Below, one piece after another: positions 37,704 through 45,879 of a stretch of DNA of 64,000 nt; within the stretch, counting starts at the first letter, position 1, and every line of letters begins with the position of its first letter. Source of the DNA: Polyangiaceae bacterium (GTDB lineage: Bacteria; Myxococcota_A; Polyangia; Polyangiales; Polyangiaceae); assembly GCA_009781005.1 (NCBI GenBank), contig WQYX01000002.1, positions 1-64,000 of the forward strand, read 5' to 3'. A program made the translations under genes and the position numbers. Under the pieces are notes generated by a model. It was not told where the DNA came from and ran no database searches. It saw nothing but the letters and a program-made list of their open reading frames with translations.

Positions 37704-38246
37704 TCAGTTCGGGATCATGGCCTCTTTCATCTGGTGGAGGCGCGCAACGAGCGAGCCATCGAACACCGTGTCGCCGACGCGAACGACGACGCCACAGAGA
37801 AGCGACGGATCGATCTTGCGGTCGAGCGCGATACGGCGTCCAGTGACGCGTTCGAGTTCGCGCTGCAATCGCACGAAATAATCTTCCGAAAGCGGCATGG
37901 CTGCCAAGACTTCGGCGCGAACGATGCCGCGTTTCTGATCGGCGAGCTCGCGCAGGCGAACGGCGATGGCCGGCAGCGCCCTCACGCGACGGCGATCGAC
38001 GAGAAGAGCGAGCGCGTTCTTCGCCGTGACGCCGAGGCCGAGCCGGTCGCTCACCTCGTGCATGATCGCTTTTTTCGCGGACGCCGAGAGGAGCGGATCT
38101 TCGAAAGCGCTGCGCAGCTCACGACTGGACTCGTAGGCCTCGGCAGCGCGCCCCAGCTCGTCGACGAGCGCGTCGAGCTGCCCCGCCTCGCTTCCGAGTT
38201 CGAGCAAGGCGGCTGCGTAACGCTTTGCGATGACGCCAGGAATCAC
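37704..38246 (-). CDS. atpH: ATP synthase F1 delta subunit
   Basis: Peripheral-stalk connector between F1 and the b subunits. 180 residues, with the N-terminal [18 protein letters not shown] helix bundle and the C-terminal [23 protein letters not shown] typical of OSCP/delta. The ATG overlaps the atpF stop by four bases. Confidence 0.93.
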   Translation of the reverse strand: MIPGVIAKRYAAALLELGSEAGQLDALVDELGRAAEAYESSRELRSAFEDPLLSASAKKAIMHEVSDRLGLGVTAKNALALLVDRRRVRALPAIAVRLRELADQKRGIVRAEVLAAMPLSEDYFVRLQRELERVTGRRIALDRKIDPSLLCGVVVRVGDTVFDGSLVARLHQMKEAMIPN

Positions 38247-38950
38247 GATGCACCTCCCGTGGAACTTGCAGCGGCAGGACGGCGCGACAGCTCGGCGAGC
38301 AAGTCGTTGGCGAAGCGAGCGTGATCGTCCGAGGTGATCGACCGCGCAAGGATCTTCGAAGCTTCTTCGACGGCGAGATCGATGGTCTCGAGATGGATCT
38401 CGTGCCGGAGCTGGTGGCGCTCCTGCTCGACGAGGCGATCGGCGTCGCGCTTCATGCGCTCGGCGGATTCGTTCGCATCGTTGAGGATTCTGTCCGCGTC
38501 GCCCATGCCGGCCGCAATGAGCGAATCACGCGCAGTTCTGGCGTGCTCATCGGCGTGGGCAAGATCGCCCTGATACTGCTTCGCGCGCTCCTTCGCCTCC
38601 GCGAGGAACTTCTGCGCATCCTCGATCTCTTTGCCGATGGTGATGCGGCGTTGCTTGAGACCTTCGGCAACCGGCTTCTTGCCCAACGTGTAATAGAGAG
38701 CCGCAAGAAGACCGAAGTTTATGACGAGCGCGAGGATCGCGGGCTTCTTCTTGTCGAAGACATCGAACCAGTTGATGGACTCCGGACCGTGGTGACCCTC
38801 GCCGTGCTCGGCACTCTCCTGCGCACCATGCTCGCCATGCGCACCGTGCTCGGCAGGCACCGCATGTTCTTGCGCCACGGCAAGGGCCGTGACGAGAGCA
38901 AAGGCTGACGCGAGCAGTCCTACGAGGATTCGTCTGAAACGCGTTCTCAC
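38243..38950 (-). CDS. atpF: ATP synthase F0 b subunit with a signal-like, His-rich N-terminal extension
   Basis: Peripheral-stalk membrane subunit. 235 residues from GTG 38950, overlapping the b' gene stop (GTGA). Unusually, the usual membrane anchor (AILALVINFGLLAALYYTLG, about 69-88) is preceded by a cleavable-looking signal (ILVGLLASAFALVTALAVAQ) and a His/Gly/Glu-rich stretch (about 31-56, ten or so His). The rest is a long charged coiled coil. The extension would lie outside the membrane and might bind metal; that is inference. Confidence 0.9.
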   Translation of the reverse strand: MRTRFRRILVGLLASAFALVTALAVAQEHAVPAEHGAHGEHGAQESAEHGEGHHGPESINWFDVFDKKKPAILALVINFGLLAALYYTLGKKPVAEGLKQRRITIGKEIEDAQKFLAEAKERAKQYQGDLAHADEHARTARDSLIAAGMGDADRILNDANESAERMKRDADRLVEQERHQLRHEIHLETIDLAVEEASKILARSITSDDHARFANDLLAELSRRPAAASSTGGAS

Positions 38951-39441
38951 GACGACACCTCCCGGCCGAGAACGCGACCGGCGATCTGGCGGCCGAGCGC
39001 GGTAGCTTCCGTGCGGAGCTGCTTGCGCGCCGCGTCCGCCTCAGTGGTGATGTTTGCGCGACCATGCTGAAGGGTGGCCGCCGCTTTTTCGCGAACGCCA
39101 GCCATGAGCTCGGCTTCCTTGCGAACGCTTTCGGCGCGAAGAGCGTCGCGCTGGGCGGCGCCGGCAGCACGTGCCTTGGCAAGGATGGCCTCGTACTCGG
39201 CAAGAGCCTTGGATGAGCGCTCATCTTCCTTGCTCGCCTCGCGACGCGTGCCTTCAATGCGTTTTTCGCGCGCCTCGAAGAGACGCATCATCGGGTCGAA
39301 CAGCATCGGCTTGAGCACGATGATGAGGGCGACGAAGATGATGACTTGAACGAAAAGACTTAGGTCGAAGTCGACGGTAACGCCGCCCTCGGCCAAGATT
39401 TGTCGGGACGCTGTGAGGGTGCTCACGCTGAGCAGCGACAT
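38947..39441 (-). CDS. atpF': ATP synthase F0 b' subunit
   Basis: Second b-type stalk subunit. 164 residues from ATG 39441 (MSLLSVSTLTASRQ). One membrane span (about 24-43, LFVQVIIFVALIIVL) is followed by a charged coiled coil. It pairs with the b subunit encoded next. It is the first gene of the run b'-b-delta-alpha-gamma; c and a subunit genes and beta/epsilon are not in the window. Confidence 0.88.
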   Translation of the reverse strand: MSLLSVSTLTASRQILAEGGVTVDFDLSLFVQVIIFVALIIVLKPMLFDPMMRLFEAREKRIEGTRREASKEDERSSKALAEYEAILAKARAAGAAQRDALRAESVRKEAELMAGVREKAAATLQHGRANITTEADAARKQLRTEATALGRQIAGRVLGREVSS

Positions 39442-39641
39442 GGGGCCTCGTAAGCTCGCTCGACGAACCACTTCTCCCGAAGGGACGCCGAGCGTCGGAC
39501 GGGTCGCGAGCTACCACTACCGGCTCCACGTGTCCACGTTAAGTTGCCCAGTCCGCGCTGTTAAAGTTGCGCGCGAGCTGTCTCGCGCGTCCAGATGCCA
39601 AACCGGGCTCGTTTGGGCATGTGGCGTGCACCCGTCGTCGC
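39442..39641. other. Spacer upstream of the atp run and of the small lipoprotein
   Basis: Divergent region that must hold the promoter for the atp genes on the minus strand. No clear -10/-35 pair could be chosen. A GCGCGCGAG/CTCGCGCG inverted repeat lies near 39570-39590. Confidence 0.35.
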
Positions 39642-39881
39642 ATGCCTCGATGGAGATGGGCAAGCGCGGTCGCCATCCTCGTCATCAGTGCATGCGCGCA
39701 CACTGAGCCGAGCGCCCCGCCGAAGATGGGAACCACAACGACAACGAGCGCCGCGATTCCCGCGGCTCCCACGGCCGGCAGTGAGCTCGGGCACGGCGCC
39801 GATCCGCGCCCCATCTCCGCCCCAAGATACACCGCGGCGCTACGCGTCGATTGCCACGAGTCCTTGTTGTGTGCGCCGTGA
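39642..39881 (+). CDS. Small predicted lipoprotein
   Basis: 79 residues from ATG 39642. The start MPRWRWASAVAILVISAC gives a signal with lipobox Cys18. The remainder is Pro/Thr/Ala-rich and ends ALRVDCHESLLCAP, where two Cys could bond. No family recognised. It converges with the hydrolase gene; a 14-bp perfect palindrome CCGTGAGCTCACGG (39876-39889) covers the junction. Confidence 0.5.
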   Translation: MPRWRWASAVAILVISACAHTEPSAPPKMGTTTTTSAAIPAAPTAGSELGHGADPRPISAPRYTAALRVDCHESLLCAP

Positions 39882-39890
39882 GCTCACGGC

Positions 39891-40688
39891 TCACAGACCA
39901 AGGACGAACGCGCGCACGGCTTCGCGGAACGCCTTCGGTACTTCGAGGTTGGGTAGGTGCGCGGCGTCGTCCAGCACGGCGAGCTTCGCGTTTGGAATCG
40001 CGCGCGCGAGTGTCTCGGCAACAGGCAGGGGTACGAGGACGTCTTCGCGCCCGGACACGACGAGGGTCGGCACACGGATCGACGCGAGATCAGCCGTCCT
40101 GTCCGCACGATCGCGGATGGCTTCGAGCGCTGAAGCAATGGCGCCTGCCGACGATTGCATCCCGAGAGCGCGCACCTGACCGACGACCTCCGGCTTGACG
40201 TTCACCGTGGTCTTCGAGAGCAAGCGCGCGATGAGTTCTTCGACGACGGCACCTTCTTCCCCTGCCCTTACGCGTGCGATGTTCCGATTCCGTGTGGCGC
40301 GCGCCGCCTCCGGTTCGGCCTCCGCGCGCGTGTCGATGAGCATGAGGCCGCGCATGCGCGAAGCATGTCGGTGCGCGAACGAGAGCGCGACGTAGCCTCC
40401 CATCGAAATGCCTCCAATGACCACGCGCTCGCGAATGCCGAGGGCATCGAGCAACGACGCGACGTCGTCGGCCATCGCGTCGATCGACGGCGGCTGCAAC
40501 GCGTCGAACGGCGTCGTCGTGCCAAAGCCGCGCATGCTCGGAGCAATGACGCGCATCGCGTCCGACAAGAGATCCGCATCCGCGCGAAACACCTCTGCGG
40601 AGAGCGGGAACGGATGCAAAAGAACGACGGTCGTGCCTTTGCCCTCATCAATGAACGACATGCGAAGCCGCGCGGTATCGATCTCCAT
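39891..40688 (-). CDS. Alpha/beta hydrolase
   Basis: 265 residues from ATG 40688. HPFPLSAEVFR supplies the oxyanion region, GISMGGY the nucleophile elbow Ser (about residue 95), a late Asp lies in VSGREDVLVPL and a His in LDDAAHLPNLE. It resembles the 3-oxoadipate enol-lactonase group but the substrate is unknown. The first 267 coding bases plus upstream sequence (40422-40766) are repeated at 42324-42668 with 3.2% divergence, bracketing a 1557-bp insert. This left copy is the intact gene. Confidence 0.88.
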   Translation of the reverse strand: MEIDTARLRMSFIDEGKGTTVVLLHPFPLSAEVFRADADLLSDAMRVIAPSMRGFGTTTPFDALQPPSIDAMADDVASLLDALGIRERVVIGGISMGGYVALSFAHRHASRMRGLMLIDTRAEAEPEAARATRNRNIARVRAGEEGAVVEELIARLLSKTTVNVKPEVVGQVRALGMQSSAGAIASALEAIRDRADRTADLASIRVPTLVVSGREDVLVPLPVAETLARAIPNAKLAVLDDAAHLPNLEVPKAFREAVRAFVLGL

Positions 40689-40805
40689 GGCAGCGCGAAC
40701 GCTAGCCGGACGAGGCGAGCTCTGCGAGCGCGCGACTTGTCGCACGCGAGGCATCTTGCGACACCCCGTTGGAACCCTTCCGCGCTTTTCGCATCCGGAG
40801 GTGCT

Positions 40806-42032
40806 TCAGCGACAACCCCCGAGTTCAATCGAGCCTTCAATCTTCTTGAAATCTTCGTTGAACCAGATCGCTTTCACGCCGACGTCTGCATCCGCGAGAA
40901 ACTCTTGCGACTCTTGAGAAGGCCTCGTCGGAAACAGCACGGCGAGGTCGATGGCCACTCGATTGCTTTGCCGTCTGCGATAGTCGAGAAGCTGGCCCAC
41001 GGCCATTCTGCACATTGGCATCGCATCATTGGTTTTCACCTCCACCAGCAGGTGCCGACCATTCCGGTATTCAAGGATCAGAGCGTCGAACCGACAAGTC
41101 CGCTCTGATCCTTCCTGGACGATGAGACCGGCCTGCTTGCAGATTGCGCGAAACGCGTTCGTCATGGTGTTGTGCGTCCGACGCATCGTCACCATATCCA
41201 TCGAGCGCAGGTACTCCACGTCCTCGTCGTTGCGCTCTCCCAATTCCTTTGGCGGATTTGCAATTTGTTCCTCATCGATCACATCGAGATCGAGGGCGTC
41301 GTCGATACCTGCCTGCCCAATCCGCTCCAAAAGGTCGTCATGGAGGTCGTCATGTTGGATGACGGCATCGAGATCGAAGGCGTCGTCGATACCTGCCTGC
41401 CCGATCAGGTTCACGAGACCGTCATATTGCGCTCCAAGGGTCAGTGATGCGGGGTCGAGGCGCCTCAGAAACTGGCGCGTTCGAGCATTGATGATTGGTG
41501 CGCGACTGCGCGGATCGAGACACGCGAGAAGCGGGGTCAGGAGGTTCGACGGCTTACCATCTCCTGCGCGCGGGCGAGACAGAAGCGGGAGGGATTCGAT
41601 CTTGCGATAAGCCGCGTTCGCAGCGCCATCGTCGACCGCACTGGCTACGGAGTCGACAATCTTCCGGACAGCGTCACGATGATCACACAGCCACTCGCGA
41701 GCGATTCTGCGAAAACCGTTGTAATAGGCCACTATCCCGAGCTCTCCAATGGCATCCGGAGCGCCGTTGGTCTGAAACCCCTTCATTAAGGCTAAGCCGG
41801 CCTTTGGATCAAAGCCAAGGTCCGAGAGTGCCTCTACGACTGCCCCAGTGTTATCAGTGATCTCACGATGTCTGTTTTTTGTGATCCAGGTAAGCCTGCA
41901 TAATGCATGCAGTTCATCGGCCGACAGTGCGCCCCTTGAGGCGCAGATGTCGTAACAAGCTCGTACGAGTCGTGCTGTCCTTCGCTCGCGATTGGCCCAT
42001 TCCTGAATTTCGCCATCAGCCCAGTCCAACAT
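40806..42032 (-). CDS. Cargo protein of insert 2 with a C-terminal PD-(D/E)XK nuclease-like domain
   Basis: 408 residues. The C-terminal 110 have the pattern of a PD-(D/E)XK fold: RFDALILEY (acidic residue), HLLVEVKTND (E-x-K) and VGQLLDYRRR (downstream Gln helix), as in restriction-like and defence nucleases. The first 300 residues are helical and unrecognised; they contain a direct repeat IGQAGIDDA(F/L)DLD separated by about 28 residues. There is no signal peptide. Codon use is less GC-rich than in neighbours. Location inside a host-gene duplication marks it as imported. A defence or DNA-processing role is inferred from the fold only. Confidence 0.72.
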   Translation of the reverse strand: MLDWADGEIQEWANRERRTARLVRACYDICASRGALSADELHALCRLTWITKNRHREITDNTGAVVEALSDLGFDPKAGLALMKGFQTNGAPDAIGELGIVAYYNGFRRIAREWLCDHRDAVRKIVDSVASAVDDGAANAAYRKIESLPLLSRPRAGDGKPSNLLTPLLACLDPRSRAPIINARTRQFLRRLDPASLTLGAQYDGLVNLIGQAGIDDAFDLDAVIQHDDLHDDLLERIGQAGIDDALDLDVIDEEQIANPPKELGERNDEDVEYLRSMDMVTMRRTHNTMTNAFRAICKQAGLIVQEGSERTCRFDALILEYRNGRHLLVEVKTNDAMPMCRMAVGQLLDYRRRQSNRVAIDLAVLFPTRPSQESQEFLADADVGVKAIWFNEDFKKIEGSIELGGCR

Positions 42033-42210
42033 GATCCCATCAAAGTATCACCGCAGTCGATGCGAGTGCGCGGACAGTCCCTCGTCGCTGAGCGACGAAG
42101 GCCGGCTTGAGCGAGAAACTCACGGCGTGTCACGAACCCTTTGGGGTTCCGAAATCGAGATGATGTCTGTTGTTCTGATAAACCCTTGGAGATCGACGAT
42201 GCAGCAATGA
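42033..42210. other. Spacer between cargo 2 and family D element
   Basis: Upstream region of the cargo gene. A GTCGCTGAGCGAC-type hairpin lies near 42087-42099. No gene seen. Confidence 0.35.
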
Positions 42211-42323
42211 CGGGCCTTCCCCGTTCGTGCGCAGGAAGGCGGGCGCTTCGCCCGCCTGACGAGCACGTGACAAGGGGAAGGCGGCGCGGCGAGCGCAGCG
42301 AGCGCGCGGATGGGGCCGCTTAA
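42211..42323 (+). repeat. Family D structured element, copy 2
   Basis: 113 bp, nearly identical in plan to 28124-28233: GGGCCTTCCCC/GGGGAAGGC closing stem, CGGGCG-CTTC-GCCCG hairpin (one pair longer than copy 1, with compensating change), GACGAGCACGTGACAA, the GAGCGCAGCGAGC region and TGGGGCCGCTTAA. It is flanked on the right by the duplicated hydrolase segment. Confidence 0.78.
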
Positions 42324-42590
42324 CACGCGCTCGCGAATGCCGAGTGCATCGAGCAACGACGCGACGTCGTCGGCCATCGCGTCGATCGACGGCGGCTGCA
42401 ACGTGTCGAACGGCGTCGTCGTGCCAAAGCCGCGCATGCTCGGAGCAATGACGCGCATCGCGTCCGACAACAGATCGGCGTCCGCGCGAAACACCTCGGC
42501 GGAGAGCGGGAACGGATGCAAAAGAACGACGGTCGTGCCTCTGCCTTCGTCAATGAACGACATGCGAAGCCGTGCGGTGTCGATCTCCAT
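42324..42590 (-). pseudogene. Duplicated 5' fragment of the alpha/beta hydrolase
   Basis: Starts at ATG 42590 (MEIDTARLRMSFIDEG) and matches the first 89 codons of the gene at 39891-40688, then runs into the family D element, losing the nucleophile Ser. The homology continues upstream to 42668. The frame stays open through the repeat to 42120 but that part is not hydrolase. Confidence 0.85.
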
Positions 42591-42745
42591 GGCAGCGCGA
42601 ACGCTAGCCGGACGAGGCGAGCTCTGCGAGCGCGCGACTTGTCGCACGCGAGGCATCTTGCGACACCCGCTTCATGCAGCCGAGGCCAAGCAAGACGCAG
42701 ATCTGCAGGTCGGCTTGAGGAACGCGCGTTGCACGATTCTGCGGC

Positions 42746-43183
42746 GTGCGAGAGCGTGCTTTGAGTGAAGACCTGACGATCCGCGACAGGATGTACGAGA
42801 GCTTCGGCCAGCAAGGGTTTGCCATGCCCACCTACCTTTCCGAACCGCACGAACGCGACGGCAGCCCGCTCACGGTCGGAATCGCTTGGGACGAAGCAGA
42901 AGAGTCCGCTTTGGCCGAAGGTTACGTCGATCGCATGAGCGCGAGTTCCATCGGGTCGCATACCGAACGCGACGAGCGCATTCACGATGCGGTGCTCGAC
43001 CGGCTGACAGGCGACGGATCGATCGACATGTCCGAGGTCGAAATCATCCTTCACGAGGGCGAGGTCACACTCAGTGGAAGCGTTCCAACGGCTGTCGATC
43101 GCGCACGTGCCGAGATCCTCACCGAGCGCGTTCTGGGTGTCGTCGGAGTCGTCAATCGACTCAGCGTCGTGCCGCACTTTTAA
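42746..43183 (+). CDS. BON-domain protein
   Basis: 145 residues from GTG 42746. The C-terminal 70 (ERIHDAVLDRLTGDG to VVGVVNRLSVVPHF) form one BON domain, a lipid- or envelope-associated fold found in OsmY-like and porin-associated proteins. No signal peptide is evident, so it may be cytoplasmic or start elsewhere. It follows the second hydrolase copy and is followed by the hairpin cluster. Confidence 0.75.
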   Translation: MRERALSEDLTIRDRMYESFGQQGFAMPTYLSEPHERDGSPLTVGIAWDEAEESALAEGYVDRMSASSIGSHTERDERIHDAVLDRLTGDGSIDMSEVEIILHEGEVTLSGSVPTAVDRARAEILTERVLGVVGVVNRLSVVPHF

Positions 43184-43190
43184 CGCTACT

Positions 43191-43527
43191 GCCGGAACTT
43201 CGTTCCGGGCTACGCGTTTCCGCTACGCGGAAACCAGTCGTGTTCCCTTGTCTCAAGGGGGCGCGGCGCCCCCTCTTGCCCGCTTTCGCGGGCAATTCAC
43301 CCCTCCGAAAAGCCGCTCCCGCGGCTTTGCTCACTCCTGCCGGAATACTTCCGGCAGGAGTGTTAAATGCGGCATGTATCAGAGCGTGCTCGACAGCCGT
43401 CGCGAGCGAATCGAGGCTAGGGCGGAGCGCGAGGAGCCCGCGTAAACGTGACTTGTCGTACGTGCGCAGGCACCGCAGCGCCCACCTGAGGTCCCGCCGT
43501 AGGCGGGCCGACAGCGCCGAAGGCGCC
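43191..43527. repeat. Cluster of eight short-loop perfect hairpins
   Basis: Perfect stems with short loops, in order: 43192-43208 (7 bp, TTC), 43216-43234 (8 bp, TAC), 43256-43274 (7 bp, 5-base loop), 43276-43295 (8 bp, TTTC), 43309-43328 (8 bp, TCCC), 43332-43362 (14 bp, TAC), 43493-43507 (6 bp, GTA) and 43514-43526 (5 bp, GAA). Each stem has a different sequence, so this is not one repeat copied. It lies between the BON gene and the FGE lipoprotein. The first stem begins 8 bases after the BON stop and could terminate transcription, but there is no U-tract. Confidence 0.75.
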
Positions 43528-43656
43528 ATCGAAGCGTATCGATTCGCGCAGCAGGCTGGCGAACTCGCTCTCAGTGAGTCATGTGCGCCCATGAGGCGAC
43601 AGCATTGACCGATTGCCGTCGTCGCGCGAAATATGTCCATCCTAAGGACAGTGACG

Positions 43657-45255
43657 ATGCGCCTCTTTCACGGAACTCTTGCAAGCCTTTTGAGTCTTCT
43701 CGTTCTTGTTCCTGCGTGTTCGGGTGGCGGAGGTGGCGGACAAGATAGCGTGCCCTCGTCCGACCTGAATTCCTCGCAGCAGGCTTCATGCAACGACGAC
43801 GCGGATTGTGCCAGGGGTGAGCGATGTGTCGAGAATTCTTGCATACCCACTTCTTGTACCGACGGCGTGCAAGACGGCGATGAAACGGACGTCGATTGCG
43901 GTGGGTCGTGCGAGCGTTGCGACGCTGGGAAGGCATGCCAGGTTGGCGACGATTGCGACAGCCGTTTCTGCACGGACAGCGTATGCGAACCTCGAGAACA
44001 AGGGCGCAAAGACGGCGATGAAACGGACGTCGATTGCGGCGGCAAGGTGTCACCACCGTGCGGTTGGGATCTCGCGTGTGTGGTGAACGAAGACTGTGCG
44101 TCGAACGCGTGCAGCGCCACCACGAAGAGATGCGTTCCACCGAGCTGCACGGTCCAAGATGGCGGGAAAACGTGCGGTCTCGACGGCGCCTCGGATTGTT
44201 GCCGCTCCTTGCCCGTGACGGGTTACCAAACGATCAACGGCAAGACGGTCTATCTCGATAAATACGAAATTACGGCCGGGCGCATGCGCGCATTCGTGCA
44301 AGCCGTGACGGCCAGCCAAGGTGGCGTAGCGGATATCAAAGGCTACATGGACGCGCATCGCCCCGCGCGCTGGAATGACGCATGGGGAGCCGTACTTCCT
44401 TCGGCGTTCCAGGATGGCCAACCCGAAATCACATATCAAATTTCGAATCCAACACCGAAGGTTTACGAGCCTTTGCGCGGTTATTTTTATCCAGGGCAAG
44501 ACATCGTAGCCCCCACCGGCGCACTGTCTGCGGTTTCAAATGGTTCGTATTCAATCTGGCCAAGCATCGTCAACACCTTCGGTGAACTTCACTTTTTTGA
44601 CGAGTACTCGTCGACTGCAGCGAACCACAATCTCAATTGTTCCAACACGAGCGGCTCGTACGGCCGCGGCACCTACTGGCTTCCTCCGGGCGGGAACATC
44701 AATAGGCAGTTCGATCAAGCCACGATGGACAGGCGAGCCCTCAACTGCACGACCAACGCGATGTTCGCGGCGTTCTGTGCATGGGACGGCGCCGAGCTCG
44801 TGACGGAAGACGTGATGCAGTACGTGGTGGGCGGTTCGCTCAGCACGAGTGGCCATATTGGCAATTGTGCCGGGTGCCGCATTGGCGCAGCCCCCACCGC
44901 AGCCTCCGGAAGCTGCACGCGGGGCCTCAACATCACCTACGACAGCGGCGGCAGCTACAGTGCTTGCCCCAACCTCCCAGGTTATGATCCAGGCCCGAAT
45001 GAAGGCATGGATGCTTCGGGACGTATCTTTGCGCCTGGCATTGTCGCAGACGACGTCATTCGGGTCGTAGCAACGGACGAAGGCTGGTACGATCTCATTG
45101 GGAATCTGATGGAGATTGTCGTCTCCTCAGACGATCTGTTTTTTTATAATGGCTATGGCCTTGGAACCATGAGCGTCACGTATCACCGCGCCCAAATCAA
45201 GACAGCTCGCTACAAGAGCGGATCCATGGGGGCGCGGTGCATGCGCCTCAAGTGA
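43657..45255 (+). CDS. Lipoprotein with Cys-rich repeats and a formylglycine-generating-enzyme (SUMF1)-like domain
   Basis: 532 residues from ATG 43657. The signal MRLFHGTLASLLSLLVLVPAC has lipobox Cys21. Residues 45-175 hold Cys-rich repeats of the DGDETDVDCGG type (two clear copies plus two diverged DC..GxxC units), common in myxobacterial surface proteins. The C-terminal 340 residues read as a C-type-lectin-like FGE-sulfatase fold: TVYLDKYEITAGRMRAFV, ATWL-equivalent ATMDRRALNCTTNAMFAAFCAWDGAELVTE-like core, ending SMGARCMRLK. Most such lipoproteins are not sulfatase activators, so catalysis is uncertain. It converges with the HPF-CSD gene, 13 bp apart. Confidence 0.8.
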   Translation: MRLFHGTLASLLSLLVLVPACSGGGGGGQDSVPSSDLNSSQQASCNDDADCARGERCVENSCIPTSCTDGVQDGDETDVDCGGSCERCDAGKACQVGDDCDSRFCTDSVCEPREQGRKDGDETDVDCGGKVSPPCGWDLACVVNEDCASNACSATTKRCVPPSCTVQDGGKTCGLDGASDCCRSLPVTGYQTINGKTVYLDKYEITAGRMRAFVQAVTASQGGVADIKGYMDAHRPARWNDAWGAVLPSAFQDGQPEITYQISNPTPKVYEPLRGYFYPGQDIVAPTGALSAVSNGSYSIWPSIVNTFGELHFFDEYSSTAANHNLNCSNTSGSYGRGTYWLPPGGNINRQFDQATMDRRALNCTTNAMFAAFCAWDGAELVTEDVMQYVVGGSLSTSGHIGNCAGCRIGAAPTAASGSCTRGLNITYDSGGSYSACPNLPGYDPGPNEGMDASGRIFAPGIVADDVIRVVATDEGWYDLIGNLMEIVVSSDDLFFYNGYGLGTMSVTYHRAQIKTARYKSGSMGARCMRLK

Positions 45256-45268
45256 GGACCGCTGCGGT

Positions 45269-45814
45269 CTATTCTACAACGTGCACCGTGCTGGCTTGAG
45301 GCCCCTTGTCCCCATCTTCTTCGGCGAAGCGCACCTTCGTACCAACGGAGAGCTTGTCGAAGCTGTTGCCGACGATGCTGTTGCGATGAAAGTAAATCTC
45401 GCGGCCATCGGGATCTTCGATGAAGCCATAACCGCGATCGCCGAAAAGCTTCGAGATGATTCCGTGCGGCGGCCTCTGATGCGAGACCTTCACGCCGAGC
45501 TTCAACTTCTGTGAATACTCTTCCAGCACGCGCTCGGCGTCTCCAAAGGCGCTATCGAGGGTGGCGTGCAAGTCCTCCTTGTCGCCGTCCAGGTTGCGAG
45601 AGACGACGAGCTCTTGCCCAGGCACTCGCATGTTGATGCACACTTGATAGCGCTTGCCTTGCTTGTGGTGTCTGTGCGGTGCCGCCACGACGACGTGGCA
45701 TTTGACCATCCGATCGAAAAACGTTTCGAGCTTTGCAGCGCGCCTCTCCACGTGCGACGCAACGGATTCGGACTGCGGGATATCGCGAAAAGTAACTTGA
45801 ACGAGTGCGGCCAT
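45269..45814 (-). CDS. HPF/RaiA-like ribosome-binding domain fused to a cold-shock domain
   Basis: 181 residues from ATG 45814, chosen because the AAAGGAG site is eight bases upstream; the other ATG (45820) is too close to it. Residues 1-105 resemble the S30AE/HPF fold (VQVTFRDIPQSESVASHVERRAAKLE). Residues 110-181 form a cold-shock domain with the RNA-binding pattern GDRGYGFIEDPDGREIYFHRNSI. This combination suggests a ribosome- or RNA-associated stress factor; function not known. A classical hpf lies at 53237. Confidence 0.85.
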   Translation of the reverse strand: MAALVQVTFRDIPQSESVASHVERRAAKLETFFDRMVKCHVVVAAPHRHHKQGKRYQVCINMRVPGQELVVSRNLDGDKEDLHATLDSAFGDAERVLEEYSQKLKLGVKVSHQRPPHGIISKLFGDRGYGFIEDPDGREIYFHRNSIVGNSFDKLSVGTKVRFAEEDGDKGPQASTVHVVE

Positions 45815-45879
45815 TCGCATGGCTCCTTTGTTTTCTAGACCACTTCAATATCCATGCCGTAGGGTCGCGATCTCGGCCG

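Larger units (their letters stand above)
40767..42323. mobile_element. Insert 2 (1557 bp) between two copies of the hydrolase 5' region
   Basis: Lies between 40422-40766 and its copy 42324-42668 (345 bp each, 11 mismatches). It contains one cargo gene (40806-42032, minus strand), a 178-bp spacer and a family D element (42211-42323) whose TTAA touches the second copy. Size, plan and divergence match insert 1 at larE. No mobility protein is encoded. Confidence 0.75.

Noticed and set aside
42120-42323. Hydrolase fragment extended through the family D element as a real fusion protein
   Set aside because: After the homology ends at 42324 the frame reads through the repeat with no domain resemblance; it is a by-product of the duplication.
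43191-43527. Hairpin cluster as CRISPR repeats or as tRNA genes
   Set aside because: Each stem has a different sequence, spacing is irregular, and no cloverleaf or CCA-bearing acceptor pairing could be drawn.
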